Shown: positions 26,295 through 35,745, numbered from the stretch's first letter. The stretch: 64,000 nucleotides of DNA from Cylindrospermopsis curvispora GIHE-G1 (GCF_014489415.1 NZ_CP060823.1:1-64000); one strand, 5' to 3'. Made by a program: numbers and translations. Notes: generated by a model from the letters alone, not told the origin.

Positions 26295-27305
26295 ATGTTT
26301 CTTCTCCCTGAATTTTCCTATATTGCAGTCCCTGGTTTTATTCCAAAAATGAGAGGACAGAGGCACAAAACATCATCACTGATACTACATAATACAAATG
26401 ACTACAAGTGGGATTATTTTTTAAGACAAGGTGACTCTTTTTTGATGTCTTGGTTACATAATAAGACTGGGTTTATACATAATATTTATTTTCCTTATGC
26501 ACCTGATAATAGATTCTTGGATGGAAATAATCAGCATATTATAGATATAATACAGCCAGCAATAACCAGAATAAAAAATTTCCTTTTAAGATATGAAGTT
26601 GAAGATGTTGAAGAATACATGAATGATAGTGAAGAATGGTTATCTATTTTATTTAGTTTTGGTCCTCATCACTACAAAGCTGCTGAAATTGCATGTTCTT
26701 GTTTTGGAATACAAATAGATGAGTTTCCAGTCATACTACTTTGGTCTAATTTAGAAAATACATCGTTAATTAAGATAATACCTAACTTAATTAATGATGA
26801 AATTGAACGAAGTTTACAAATCATCTACTCCGCAATTGTTAATGCTACTGAAAATTTAGATAATTTTCAAAACATACCAATAGATAGACTTATAAAAGAG
26901 GTTAACAATGAATTACCGCAGGGATTCAGAAGGAATATTTTGAATGAAATAAACCCAATAAAATCAATGGAAATAATAAGAACACAACAAACTATAGCAA
27001 GGACTTTAGAAAATATAGGTAATTTGTATAAACACGAATTTAATGAAGCTATCTTAAATTTTGAGGATAAATTCATAAATGATTCTCATCAAGCACTATC
27101 AATGAGAAGAATCACAGATGAATCAACCATAGAAATGCAAAGATTACTAACAAGAAAAGGATTTTCTCTAATTAGGCAAGGCAACAACCATGAAATTTGG
27201 AAGCATCCTAACCTGGAAAAAGTTACTCCATTACCTCGGCACAAAAAATTATCTACTTTTGTTATTGCCAGTATTCAAAAAGATATTGAGGATGCAATAC
27301 AATAA
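26295..27305 (+). CDS. Unknown protein with C-terminal HicA-like mRNA interferase domain
   Basis: ATG 26295 is chosen over earlier TTG codons; the product is 336 residues. The first 265 are not recognised: a beta-rich start (FSYIAVPGFIPKMRG, YFLRQGDSFLMSWL) then helices. The last 60 (IEMQRLLTRKGFSLIRQGNN, HEIWKHP, PLPRHKKLSTFVIASIQKDI) follow the HicA toxin fold, with the expected GF...H...P...H pattern including the catalytic-type His. HicA cleaves mRNA on ribosomes and is normally a free 60-residue protein next to HicB. No HicB-like gene is adjacent. It may be a fused regulator or a self-restrained toxin. Confidence 0.6.
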   Translation: MFLLPEFSYIAVPGFIPKMRGQRHKTSSLILHNTNDYKWDYFLRQGDSFLMSWLHNKTGFIHNIYFPYAPDNRFLDGNNQHIIDIIQPAITRIKNFLLRYEVEDVEEYMNDSEEWLSILFSFGPHHYKAAEIACSCFGIQIDEFPVILLWSNLENTSLIKIIPNLINDEIERSLQIIYSAIVNATENLDNFQNIPIDRLIKEVNNELPQGFRRNILNEINPIKSMEIIRTQQTIARTLENIGNLYKHEFNEAILNFEDKFINDSHQALSMRRITDESTIEMQRLLTRKGFSLIRQGNNHEIWKHPNLEKVTPLPRHKKLSTFVIASIQKDIEDAIQ

Positions 27306-27364
27306 ATAAACCTCAATATTGTTATGGCAAAGTGTTTGTGGGATAACATAAGACCCAATAAAAA

Positions 27365-27398
27365 GGGGGAGACTGGGAATTCATTCCCAGTCTCCCCC
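27365..27398. repeat. Perfect 16-bp-arm inverted repeat
   Basis: GGGGGAGACTGGGAAT and its exact complement are separated by two bases, making a very strong hairpin with no T-run. Related sequence (CCCGGTCTCCCC... then GACAGTCTCCAGGTTGC) recurs near 40851-40882, so it belongs to an interspersed element. It lies 60 bases after the HicA-like gene. Confidence 0.7.
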
Positions 27399-27414
27399 AC
27401 TGACAGTCTCCAGG

Positions 27415-27465
27415 TTGCGAGTCCTTCGCGATCGCCCGTAGCGAGTGCTGCGCAATCGCCCTTTT
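27415..27465. repeat. Hairpin repeat copy with HIP1 site
   Basis: Contains GCGATCGCCCGTAGCGAGTG and GCGCAATCGCCC, a variant of the CTCCCGTAGGGAG family, upstream of the protease-GUN4 gene. Confidence 0.7.
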
Positions 27466-27523
27466 CATTCCTCACCCCTTAACTCAAGCTATATTAAAAA
27501 CATACCCTACCCTGTAAATTTAA

Positions 27524-28813
27524 ATGTATAAACCATTCACCTATATATTTATAACCTCTGGAATCATATCTACATTCCTATTCTCATCCCAGCTCACCCC
27601 AGCTCAAACAATCCCCAATATCCAGGATATTGCCCAAAAAACCACAGTCCAAATCAACAGTGACGCCCACCCCGGTGGTTCCGGTGTAATTGTCAAAAAA
27701 GAAGGCACCATATATACCGTACTCACCGCCAATCATGTAGTCTGTGATAGACTTGGTACTACCAAAATTCGCTGTCGCCAAGACTTTACATATACCATTA
27801 GAACTCATGATGGCAGAGAATATCCCATCAAAGAACTCCAACCCATCCAAAAAAATGTTCAGGACCCAGACCTGGCCCTAGTGACCTTTGAATCCAAAGA
27901 AAATTATCAAGTTGCATCCTTGGGTAACTCAGAGAACCTAACCATAAGAGCTGATATTTCCGTGGCCGGATTCCCCACCATTTTTGGCAGAGTCGGTAAA
28001 CAACGAAGTTTTACTATCACTGATGGTAAGGTAGTTACTTTTCTCTTAGATCCCCCCCAAGGCTATGGACTAGTTTATAATGCTACCACCCGTATTGGTA
28101 ATAGTGGGGGTCCCGTTTTTAATGCACAAGGTCAGGTAATTGCCATTCACGGACTCGCAGATACCAACGCCCTAGAATCAGAAGAAACAAATCCTATTAA
28201 CTCCTCCCTAACCTCTCTCAGAAAGCTAATTAACGCCCAACCTGAGTCAGCATCCTCTTCCTCTCAAAAAACTGGCTTTAATGCGGGCGTTCCCATCAAT
28301 ATCCTATATGGATTTTTCCCCAAAAGCTTCTTCAACTCCACTTCATTACCTACCACCCAAACAAAACCTTCTTCCCCCTCTCAATATACAAAACTAGAAA
28401 CTCTATTACAATCTCAAAACTTTAAAGAAGCAGATCAAGAAACAGATAGAATTGTACTAGCATTAGCTCAAAGACAAACAGAAGGTTATTTAAGACTAGA
28501 AGATACTAAAAACCTTTCCTGTCAAGCACTACAAGCTATTGACCACCTGTGGTCTAAATATAGTCAAGGCAAATTTGGCATTTCAACTCAACAACAAATA
28601 TATCAGAGTTTAGGTGGCACCACACAATACAACGGAACAATATGGAATTCCTTTAGTGAAACAGTCGGATGGCGAAAGGGAACCTGGTTATCATCTAATC
28701 AATTAGATTTTTCCCTGAGCGCACCTAAAGGTCAACTCCCCACCCTGGGCGTAGCAGAATTATATGGCGAGAGTTTCGGACTTTTACCTCCCGTTCTCAA
28801 ATGTAGAATCTAA
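27524..28813 (+). CDS. Exported trypsin-like protease fused to GUN4 domain
   Basis: 429 residues. The signal peptide covers about the first 28 residues (cleavage near TPAQT). The trypsin-like domain (about 32-235) has His in LTANHVV, Asp in DPDLALV and Ser in GNSGGPV. A linker of about 50 residues rich in Ser/Pro precedes a GUN4 domain (about 287-410: YTKLETLLQSQNFKEADQET, IDHLWSKYSQGKFGISTQQQ, WNSFSETVGWRKGTWL). It is more diverged than the 23934/31956 pair. It ends one base before the converging protease gene at 28815. Probably periplasmic or lumenal; the substrate is unknown. Confidence 0.8.
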   Translation: MYKPFTYIFITSGIISTFLFSSQLTPAQTIPNIQDIAQKTTVQINSDAHPGGSGVIVKKEGTIYTVLTANHVVCDRLGTTKIRCRQDFTYTIRTHDGREYPIKELQPIQKNVQDPDLALVTFESKENYQVASLGNSENLTIRADISVAGFPTIFGRVGKQRSFTITDGKVVTFLLDPPQGYGLVYNATTRIGNSGGPVFNAQGQVIAIHGLADTNALESEETNPINSSLTSLRKLINAQPESASSSSQKTGFNAGVPINILYGFFPKSFFNSTSLPTTQTKPSSPSQYTKLETLLQSQNFKEADQETDRIVLALAQRQTEGYLRLEDTKNLSCQALQAIDHLWSKYSQGKFGISTQQQIYQSLGGTTQYNGTIWNSFSETVGWRKGTWLSSNQLDFSLSAPKGQLPTLGVAELYGESFGLLPPVLKCRI

Positions 28814-28814
28814 C

Positions 28815-29624
28815 CTACTTACCCCATTGGTCTCTCATAGGAACCGCCATGCTAGAACTAACTATCAACTTCTCCGTTGCAGCATCTGGTTTCTCCCCAT
28901 CTTGATATAACTCCTGAGCTTGCCATAAAGGTTCACTTTGTAAACCATTTATTCCCACCACCTCTCCCTTTGTATTTAATAGCGGAGCCCCACTCATCCC
29001 TTTTCTCACCTCATTGGTATACCCAATTTGATATCCTCCCAACAACGGCTTTTTCAGCAATAAAGAAATCTTCCCAGATGTAAATATAAACCTAGACCCT
29101 TTTTCTCTTTCAGCAATAAACCCACCCACAAATACCCTTTCATCTAACTGTAAACTCTCTGTGTTGATTTTACCTCCTTTATACACCGTCTTATTTGCAT
29201 CAAAATTTAATATAGCAATATCATCATCCTTAAACCTATTATGTAATAAAGATACCCTACCCATATATACCTTACCATCAGGAGTATGAATACTATATGG
29301 ACCCTTAGCAGACCTCAATACATGACTATTAGTTATTACCCTATAAGTGTAATTGTCAGGAGAACCATCCCTGATAATTGTTCCCGAACCAATCAAACTT
29401 TGAACCGAGCCTGGAGCAGTAATTCTAACAGTTATTTCCCGTGCTATATCTTCTATTTCCTTATCAGTCTTATCACTTATCTTAGGCAATAGTATCGAAC
29501 AAGAGGAACTTGTACAATCGTCGATTATAGTAGCCTTAGCCAATACAATCAAACTCACCCCAGCCAGAGAAGCCAGTAACATTTTTACCATATAACCAAG
29601 TGCCTTGTTTCGATACCATGCCAT
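28815..29624 (-). CDS. Exported trypsin-like serine protease without GUN4
   Basis: Starting at ATG 29624 the product has 269 residues; a longer frame begins at 29663 but would overlap its upstream neighbour's end. An N-terminal membrane segment (about 14-32, LLASLAGVSLIVLAKA) is followed by a trypsin-like domain with His in ITNSHVL, Asp in FKDDDIAIL and Ser in KGMSGAP. The chain ends after the protease domain, where its relatives continue into GUN4. It lies just downstream of the COP23-like gene on the same strand and is probably co-transcribed. It converges with the protease-GUN4 gene to its left. Confidence 0.75.
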   Translation of the reverse strand: MAWYRNKALGYMVKMLLASLAGVSLIVLAKATIIDDCTSSSCSILLPKISDKTDKEIEDIAREITVRITAPGSVQSLIGSGTIIRDGSPDNYTYRVITNSHVLRSAKGPYSIHTPDGKVYMGRVSLLHNRFKDDDIAILNFDANKTVYKGGKINTESLQLDERVFVGGFIAEREKGSRFIFTSGKISLLLKKPLLGGYQIGYTNEVRKGMSGAPLLNTKGEVVGINGLQSEPLWQAQELYQDGEKPDAATEKLIVSSSMAVPMRDQWGK

Positions 29625-29667
29625 TTTTCTATACTCAAAAAAGATATAAAAAACCTCATCCACCCCA

Positions 29668-30249
29668 TTAAAAACGTGGAGTAGGAGTTTGCACAGGTTT
29701 TACTGGAGGTTCAGAAGCAGCAGTGTTGTCACAAAGTCCATCCACCAAATTTTTCACATTCCAAGAAGTATTTCCTTCCGCATCTTGACTCACGAAACAA
29801 CCTTGACTTAAACGTATTGGTTCACTACTTGTACCCCGCCGCCAGGCTAAAATCCCCTCTAGCACGGATACACTATCTTCACCTTGAGGGAGAGTTACCA
29901 ACAAGTTATCACCAGAACAACGTGTATTCTGTCTGTTGCTAATACATACAACTGGGTATTGATTCACAATACCTGTTTTAAAATGTACTTCTCCATTTTC
30001 ATAGAAACGTTGTAACTTGTTAGATATAATTCCACACCGTTTAGTTGCAGGATATTTGTGAAAATCCCGTTCCCAAATAATAAATGTTTCATTACCTCGA
30101 GCAGTGCGCACCTTAGTAACTGGCACACCCCCCTCCCTAGTACAGAAAAACTTATTTTCCCCTGCGACACCAGGTTCACCAGAAACAAGAACCGCAGCAC
30201 CCACCATACTCAAACCCAAAATACTACTCTTTAAACTCACCTGCATCAT
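29668..30249 (-). CDS. COP23-type exported protein
   Basis: AAGGAGG stands just before the ATGATG at 30249, setting the start; the product is about 193 residues. It has a signal peptide (SILGLSMVGAAVLVSG...VAGE). The domain then shows the COP23 pattern: FFCTREGGVPVT, ETFIIWERDF, KRCGIISNKLQRFYENGEV, QYPVVCISNRQNTRCSGDN, LLVTLPQGEDSVSVLEGI, with conserved cysteines. COP23 was described as a circadian-oscillating, membrane-associated cyanobacterial protein; its biochemical role is unknown. The short gap to the protease gene suggests one operon. Confidence 0.75.
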   Translation of the reverse strand: MMQVSLKSSILGLSMVGAAVLVSGEPGVAGENKFFCTREGGVPVTKVRTARGNETFIIWERDFHKYPATKRCGIISNKLQRFYENGEVHFKTGIVNQYPVVCISNRQNTRCSGDNLLVTLPQGEDSVSVLEGILAWRRGTSSEPIRLSQGCFVSQDAEGNTSWNVKNLVDGLCDNTAASEPPVKPVQTPTPRF

Positions 30250-30429
30250 ATCCTCCTTATCAATCAATTATTCAATACCTTAAAACCCAACTAATTCCTT
30301 ACATAGCCAGCATAACACCTTAACTGATAATCATCCACCGATGTTCCCCCACAAAGTTTACCCCCAACATACTTATAATCCTGTATAATGTTGCCAGACT
30401 TTAAAACCACCTCTCTACCAAGTAATATA

Positions 30430-31932
30430 ATGAACACACTTACCATCGGTCAAATAATCACCACCACAGAAAATAAACAATATGAAATTACAGAGAAACT
30501 AGGTAACGGAAGCTTTGGTATTACCTTTAAAGCCGAAGAGCTTAGCACCAAACAAATATGTGTCATTAAGCAATTTAAACCTGAAAATAACTCACCAATA
30601 AACTTGGAAATAGGACTGAAGTTATTTAAGCGAGAAGCTGAAAAGCTCCGAAAAATAAAACACAATCAAATACCAAAATTCATTGACTACTTTAACCAAG
30701 AAAGCGAATATTATTTACTACAAGAATATATAGAAGGTCATAATTTAACAAAAGAAATAACACAAAATATTAAAGATGAAGAATATGTAACTAGACTCAT
30801 AAAAGACATACTAGAAGTATTAAGCTTCTTGCATAAAAACAATTTAATTCATCGAGACCTTAAACCATCCAATATTCTCAGACGTACAAACGATAATAAA
30901 ATAGTATTAATTGATTTTGGCGCAGTAAAAGAAATAATTAGTCAAAGCCAAATACAAAACAATAACCAGCGCCCTCCCACGCTAATCAGCAGTCCCGGTT
31001 ACTCACCTCCCGAACAAATAGCAGGTGAGGGTGAGGCATTTTTCAGCAGTGATATTTATGCTGTAGGAGTAATTGCTATCCAAGCATTAACTGGTCACTC
31101 CTTCGACTCACACATTTTTATCCATCCCACCGGTAATGGATTAGGTAACCAATCTAACGAAACCCTTGACTGGCATAGATATGCTCCAAACATCAGCCAA
31201 CCACTATCAGACATAATTGATAAAATGGTGATGACAAACCACAGAAGGCGTTATCAAACAGCCCAAGAGGCACTAGAAGCAATTAAATCCATGCTTCCAT
31301 CCCCACCACCCTATCAACCACCCCGAACTCCCATAGCTCCCACCAATATAGCAGAAGACAATAAAGATCTAAAGCTTAGAATTATAGTTACTAGCGGCAT
31401 AGGCACAAGTATAATTATTGCCATACTCCTAATAGATCCAATTAGAAATATAATATCAAATTATTTCAACCCACCACCCATCCTTAACAAAAAGTATACA
31501 GAAAACAATATTGAAATTGCTTATTCCGACCAATGGGACTATAAACCACAATCATTTGATGCACATCTAGTAGAATTCATACCAAAACAAAATGAATCAA
31601 AAGATTGCACATCCAAAATATTCATTAGCAGACAAGAACTACCAACACCCTTATCTGTAGAAGAATACAAAAGAAAAGTACAAGAGCAAATCAGAAAGAA
31701 CAATAAAATAGAAATCACAGACGAGACCAAAGGAAACACCCTTCTAGCCAAAAAATCAGCATATAAACTGCGTTACACCATGAAAGAAAACCAATGTGAA
31801 TTTCAAATATTAGAAACAGGAACCGTCCATGACAGCAAAGGATATTACATATCCTATAAAGGAGTAAAAGGGGAGTATGAAAAATATCTACCCACCCTAG
31901 AAGCCATGATAAATACCTTTGACATAAAATAA
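30430..31932 (+). CDS. Membrane Ser/Thr kinase with exterior PsbP-like domain
   Basis: ATG 30430 gives 500 residues. The kinase domain (about 12-285) has GNGSFGITF, CVIKQF, HRDLKPSN, DFGAVK and SPPEQ. A Pro-rich linker and a membrane helix (about 317-337, IIVTSGIGTSIIIAILL) follow. The exterior C-terminus (about 355-500: NNIEIAYSDQWDYKP, SVEEYKRKVQEQIRKNN, KKSAYKLRYTM, GYYISYKGVKGEYEKYLPTL) matches the PsbP/DUF1795-like fold. PsbP relatives work at photosystem II or bind ligands. This kinase and the GUN4 kinase at 18597 share the plan of cytoplasmic kinase, one helix and exterior sensor. Confidence 0.8.
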   Translation: MNTLTIGQIITTTENKQYEITEKLGNGSFGITFKAEELSTKQICVIKQFKPENNSPINLEIGLKLFKREAEKLRKIKHNQIPKFIDYFNQESEYYLLQEYIEGHNLTKEITQNIKDEEYVTRLIKDILEVLSFLHKNNLIHRDLKPSNILRRTNDNKIVLIDFGAVKEIISQSQIQNNNQRPPTLISSPGYSPPEQIAGEGEAFFSSDIYAVGVIAIQALTGHSFDSHIFIHPTGNGLGNQSNETLDWHRYAPNISQPLSDIIDKMVMTNHRRRYQTAQEALEAIKSMLPSPPPYQPPRTPIAPTNIAEDNKDLKLRIIVTSGIGTSIIIAILLIDPIRNIISNYFNPPPILNKKYTENNIEIAYSDQWDYKPQSFDAHLVEFIPKQNESKDCTSKIFISRQELPTPLSVEEYKRKVQEQIRKNNKIEITDETKGNTLLAKKSAYKLRYTMKENQCEFQILETGTVHDSKGYYISYKGVKGEYEKYLPTLEAMINTFDIK

Positions 31933-31955
31933 GTCATAGCGGTTATTTGCAGAAA

Positions 31956-33050
31956 ATGAAGACCCAAAAATTTACCCAGCTGGTTATTATCGGAATTATC
32001 GTTGCTTTTATTACCATTCCCTCCCATATTACCCTAGCACTTAGACCAAAAGAAATTGCGGATATTGCCACCCAGGTAACCATTCGTATTACAGGTATTA
32101 GCAACGGTTCTGGAGTTATCATTGGTAGAAATGGCAACACATACACAGTATTAACCAACTCCCATGTATTCGAGAATCACCCAACAGGTAAATTTGAAAT
32201 CATCACCCCCGATGGGAGAAAACATCAATTAAACAACCTCAGAAAAATAGCCAATCTTGACCTAGCCACCCTAGAATTTAACAGCATTCAGGAATATAGA
32301 GTAGTGGAACTAGGAGACTCCAACAGAATCACCAGAGGGGAGGATATTTACGTCAGTGGATTCCCCGCTAACCAAGATCTTAATTTCAGTCAATCTGGAA
32401 TTACCCGGATTATAACAAAAGCAAGACCGGGGGGATACGCATTAGTTTACCGAATTGGGGCCTTTCCTGGCATGAGTGGGGGACCCATATTAGATAGTGA
32501 TGGTAAATTAGTGGGTATTCATGGAGAGACCCAAAGTGTTTCTTTAGGAATTGGACGCAGCACACCAGAAGAATATGGAATTCCACTTCAGACCTTTTTA
32601 AATGCACCACCCCACACACCGAGCAGGTACACAAAATTAGAAGCACTATTAAAAGCTCAAAACTTTAGAGAAGCAGATGAAGAAACAAGAAGTGTAATCT
32701 TAGCAGTAGCTAACAGACAAGGCGAAGGTTGGTTGAGAGTAGAAGATGCAGAAAATTTTCCCTGTCAAGAATTGCGCACCATTGATAATTTGTGGTTAAG
32801 ATATAGTCAGGGTAAATTTGGTATATCTGTCCAACAAGAAATATACAAAAACCTGGGGGGAACAAAAGAATTTGATGTGAATGTATGGAGATCCTTCGGA
32901 GACAGGGTAGGATGGAGAAAACAAGGTTCATGGCTCGATTACAAAGATTTAAACTTTTCATTATCCGCACCAACGGGTCAACTCCCTGTGTTGGGGTGGG
33001 GGGGAAGGGTTTGGGGGGGCTTCCCTCCTGTCAAGACATGTAGAGTGTAA
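31956..33050 (+). CDS. Exported trypsin-like protease fused to GUN4 domain (paralogue of 23934)
   Basis: ATG 31956 gives 364 residues. A signal or anchor segment (about 7-26) precedes a protease domain with His in LTNSHVF, Asp in NLDLATL and Ser in GMSGGP, then a GUN4 domain (about 218-340) nearly identical to that of the 23934 gene. The tail ends FPPVKTCRV, which looks like the ancestral ending that is out of frame in the other copy. It follows the PsbP-type kinase by 23 bases on the same strand. Identity with 23934 rises sharply in the GUN4 half and continues past the stop into the transposase, marking a duplication or gene-conversion tract. Confidence 0.8.
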   Translation: MKTQKFTQLVIIGIIVAFITIPSHITLALRPKEIADIATQVTIRITGISNGSGVIIGRNGNTYTVLTNSHVFENHPTGKFEIITPDGRKHQLNNLRKIANLDLATLEFNSIQEYRVVELGDSNRITRGEDIYVSGFPANQDLNFSQSGITRIITKARPGGYALVYRIGAFPGMSGGPILDSDGKLVGIHGETQSVSLGIGRSTPEEYGIPLQTFLNAPPHTPSRYTKLEALLKAQNFREADEETRSVILAVANRQGEGWLRVEDAENFPCQELRTIDNLWLRYSQGKFGISVQQEIYKNLGGTKEFDVNVWRSFGDRVGWRKQGSWLDYKDLNFSLSAPTGQLPVLGWGGRVWGGFPPVKTCRV

Positions 33051-33139
33051 ACCATAAAGGTTTGATAGTATTGTTAACTTTTGTAAATAACAAGAAATTA
33101 ACGAAACCTTGCTAGTTCCAGGGTTTCGGATACCTGGTA

Positions 33140-33892
33140 CTATTTATTTTTAGGATTAGGTGTATAACAATTTGCCTTGACAAATATTGTTGCTGCCTTT
33201 ATTATTTCCTTATTAGTTATGTCTAACTCATCCCAAAAGAGCTTTAGTTGTCCCGGTGATGTTCCCTTCTTTTTTTGATTTGGTTTCATCCCCGCCAAAA
33301 GTTTACTCCCCCAGCGGTTTTTTTCCACCTTTTTCGGTTGAGGACGATATTTTTGACAAAATCCTTTATAAATGCTTGCACACTCATCTAAAGTTTTTCC
33401 TAACGCTAAAAAGGCTGGATGCCATGTTGTTACCCCATCACTACCTAACCTCTCATGTACTCCATAGTTACTAAAATCATAAAACATTCCCTGTTGTATT
33501 CCTGCTGCTTTAGGATTGCCGTGTATATATCTGAGGGTGTTTAATGCCCTTTTCTTATCTGACATGGCAAACCCCGTGCTGTGATACCTTTTTTCCCAAA
33601 AATGCCCTGTTCTATTCAGCATCTGATTAAAGCACAGTGCTGTATACCAATTTAACCAGTGCATAATTTTAGGCAGATCTGAGGGCTGTAATGGTTCTAT
33701 TAAATAATGTATGTGATTACTCATTAGACATAACCCATACATTCTAAAATTATACTTGTCAATTGCTTTTTTTATTGCATAAATCAAGACCTGACGACAT
33801 TCTAATTTAGTTAGTCTAAATTCCCGATTGTTACATCTGATTGTAATGTGATAGCAGTATCCTGCTTCTAATTTTCTTGGTTTTCGACTCAT
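33140..33892 (-). CDS. RAYT-type REP-associated tyrosine transposase
   Basis: 250 residues, intact. The N-terminal domain has the HUH motif (LCLMSNHIHYLIEPL) and the single catalytic tyrosine region (NTLRYIHGNPKAAGI), with HFWEKRYHSTG typical of the TnpA-REP (Y1 transposase) group. The C-terminal 80 residues are basic and Lys-rich. RAYTs are domesticated relatives of IS200/IS605 transposases thought to spread short palindromic REP elements. Dense palindromic repeats begin about 50 bases beyond its start, which fits such a link. A deleted copy lies at 25147. Confidence 0.8.
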   Translation of the reverse strand: MSRKPRKLEAGYCYHITIRCNNREFRLTKLECRQVLIYAIKKAIDKYNFRMYGLCLMSNHIHYLIEPLQPSDLPKIMHWLNWYTALCFNQMLNRTGHFWEKRYHSTGFAMSDKKRALNTLRYIHGNPKAAGIQQGMFYDFSNYGVHERLGSDGVTTWHPAFLALGKTLDECASIYKGFCQKYRPQPKKVEKNRWGSKLLAGMKPNQKKKGTSPGQLKLFWDELDITNKEIIKAATIFVKANCYTPNPKNK

Positions 33893-33934
33893 AAAAATTT
33901 AAGACTGGGTTATTCTCAATATAAAGCTGAGAAT

Positions 33935-35150
33935 GTGCTGTCTCCCGTAGGGAGTGCTTCGCGATCTCCCAAAGGGAGTGCTGCGCAATCGTTTATCAAC
34001 ACATTCAGGTTTTTCCCTTGAGAAGGAACCGGGGGGATTCATGAATGTGATGACTCGTAGGGAATGCAATGCAATCTCCCGTAGGGAGTGCTGCGCAATC
34101 GCCTGTGTCCATGTTCAAATTTTTCCCTTGAGAAGAATCCCAGAGAAAGTTCCTAAATGCAATCACCTCTCAATACATTCAGAATTTTCCCTTGAGAAGG
34201 AATCGGGGGGAACACTGAATGCGAGATCCCCCTCCAAATATCCCAAAACCCTTGAAATAACTGATTTATCCTTTGACGGAAAACGTTTACCGTGAATCTT
34301 TTACCAACCGGGAACCGAACATGAAATGAGCCTAGATGAGAGCGATCTCCCGTCGGGCGTGTAATGCAATCTCCCCTCAACACGTTCAGGTTTTTCCCTT
34401 GAGAAGAAACACGGGGAACCCTGAATGCGATCTCCCAAAGGGAGTGCTGCGCAATCGCCCCTCAACACATTCAGAATTTTCCCTTGAGAAGGAACTAGGG
34501 GATAATCACTAAGAGGGTTCGCCCATAGGGCGTGTAATGCGATCTCCCATAGGGAGTGTAATGCGATCTCCCCTCAACACGTTGAGAATTTTCCCTTGAG
34601 AAGAATCTGAGGTGCGATCGCCTGTCCTCATGTTCAGAATTTTCCCTTGAGAAGGAAGTAGAGACGATTCCCACAAGCGATCGCCCGGCAAATATCCTAA
34701 AAGCATTGAAATAACTGATTTATCTTTTGACGGAAAACGTTTTCCGTCAATCTTTTATCAGGTGGAAAGCGACTATGGAAGAGGCCTAGATGAAAGCTAT
34801 CTCCTGCAGGGAGTGGAATGCGATCTCCCGTAGGGAGTGCTTCGCAATCACCCCCGTCCCCATGTTCAGTATTTTCCCTTGAGAAGAACCAGGGGGAGAA
34901 CCATCTTGAACTACTGTGTTGCTCCAATCCTAAGTTTTTGGCTAACTTCTAGCAAGAAAATTGTCACAAGAAACTCAACAGATGCAAAAAACCTTGATAT
35001 AGCCGCCTTATTCTCTGACGGAAAACGTTTTCTGTCACTATTTAACATAGATTTGGGAACGTCATATATCAGGCGATCGCACCGAAGAGAATGAGTAACT
35101 GAACTTTTTTTAGTCAGGTGAGATTGCCTAATCTTCTCAAGGGAAATTTT
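33935..35150. repeat. Dense mixture of three interspersed repeat families
   Basis: The 1.4 kb between the RAYT gene and the dead nuclease gene contains no gene. I see repeated hairpin copies (CTCCCGTAGGGAG and variants at about 33945, 33966, 34079, 34347, 34431, 34547, 34827), TTCCCTTGAGAA copies (about 34015, 34122, 34188, 34396, 34480, 34592, 34650, 34875, and an inverse copy near 35130), and GACGGAAAACGT palindromes near 34275, 34737 and 35018. Short frames here are translations of repeats. Confidence 0.85.
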
Positions 35151-35320
35151 TAACATGCTTTACAAATAGCAAGAAGTAGAGATTAGTTAATTACAAAAAC
35201 GATTGGATAAATTAATATTAGTCTATATCAAATATAAGAAAGCTAAATACTGAGATACTTGTCACTTCCTATACGAAATATTTAAGATACAGGTGTTAAT
35301 ATAGTGTTGAGCAAAGAAAA

Positions 35321-35745
35321 ATGGTAAAGCTAAAAACACTGTTCTTGGTTAGTTTTGCATTTATCCTAGTTCTACATGGAGCAAGGCAAATAGAATTAAA
35401 AGCCCAGCAAAAAACTAAACAAGAGTCACCACATTTATTGGTAGGTAATCCCAGCAGCGCTAAAAACAGTATTGATAGTTCAAATAACTATCTGATGGTC
35501 AACAATACGCCTTATCTTATAATCGCAGTCATGGGACTGCTAATTGGGTAGCCTGGGAACTTAACCAATCGTGGCTAGGAAATGCAGAAAGACAAGATAA
35601 CTTCAGACCTGATCCAACTCTTCCGAAACAGTGGAAACGAATAAAACCAAGTATTTATAAGAGTTCTGGATACGATAGAGGACATTTAGTTCCTTCTGGA
35701 GATAGGACGGCAAACATTGAAGATAATTCATCTACCTTCCTTTAT
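35321..35745 (+). pseudogene. Truncated copy of the DNA/RNA non-specific endonuclease gene
   Basis: The sequence matches the intact gene at 43037 from the start codon through SGYDRGHLVPSGDRTANIED. It carries a four-base deletion at about 35503 (GTCAACAATACG against GTCAAGAAACAATACG), which shifts the frame. From about 35745 the last half of the gene is missing, and the sequence jumps to the region found after the stop of the intact copy. The catalytic DRGH segment is present but out of frame. Confidence 0.9.

Noticed and set aside
33954-35156. Several 65-110-codon frames on both strands between the RAYT gene and the dead nuclease
   Set aside because: All are built from the interspersed hairpin and TTCCCTTGAGAA repeats and overlap one another; none has a domain or start signal.
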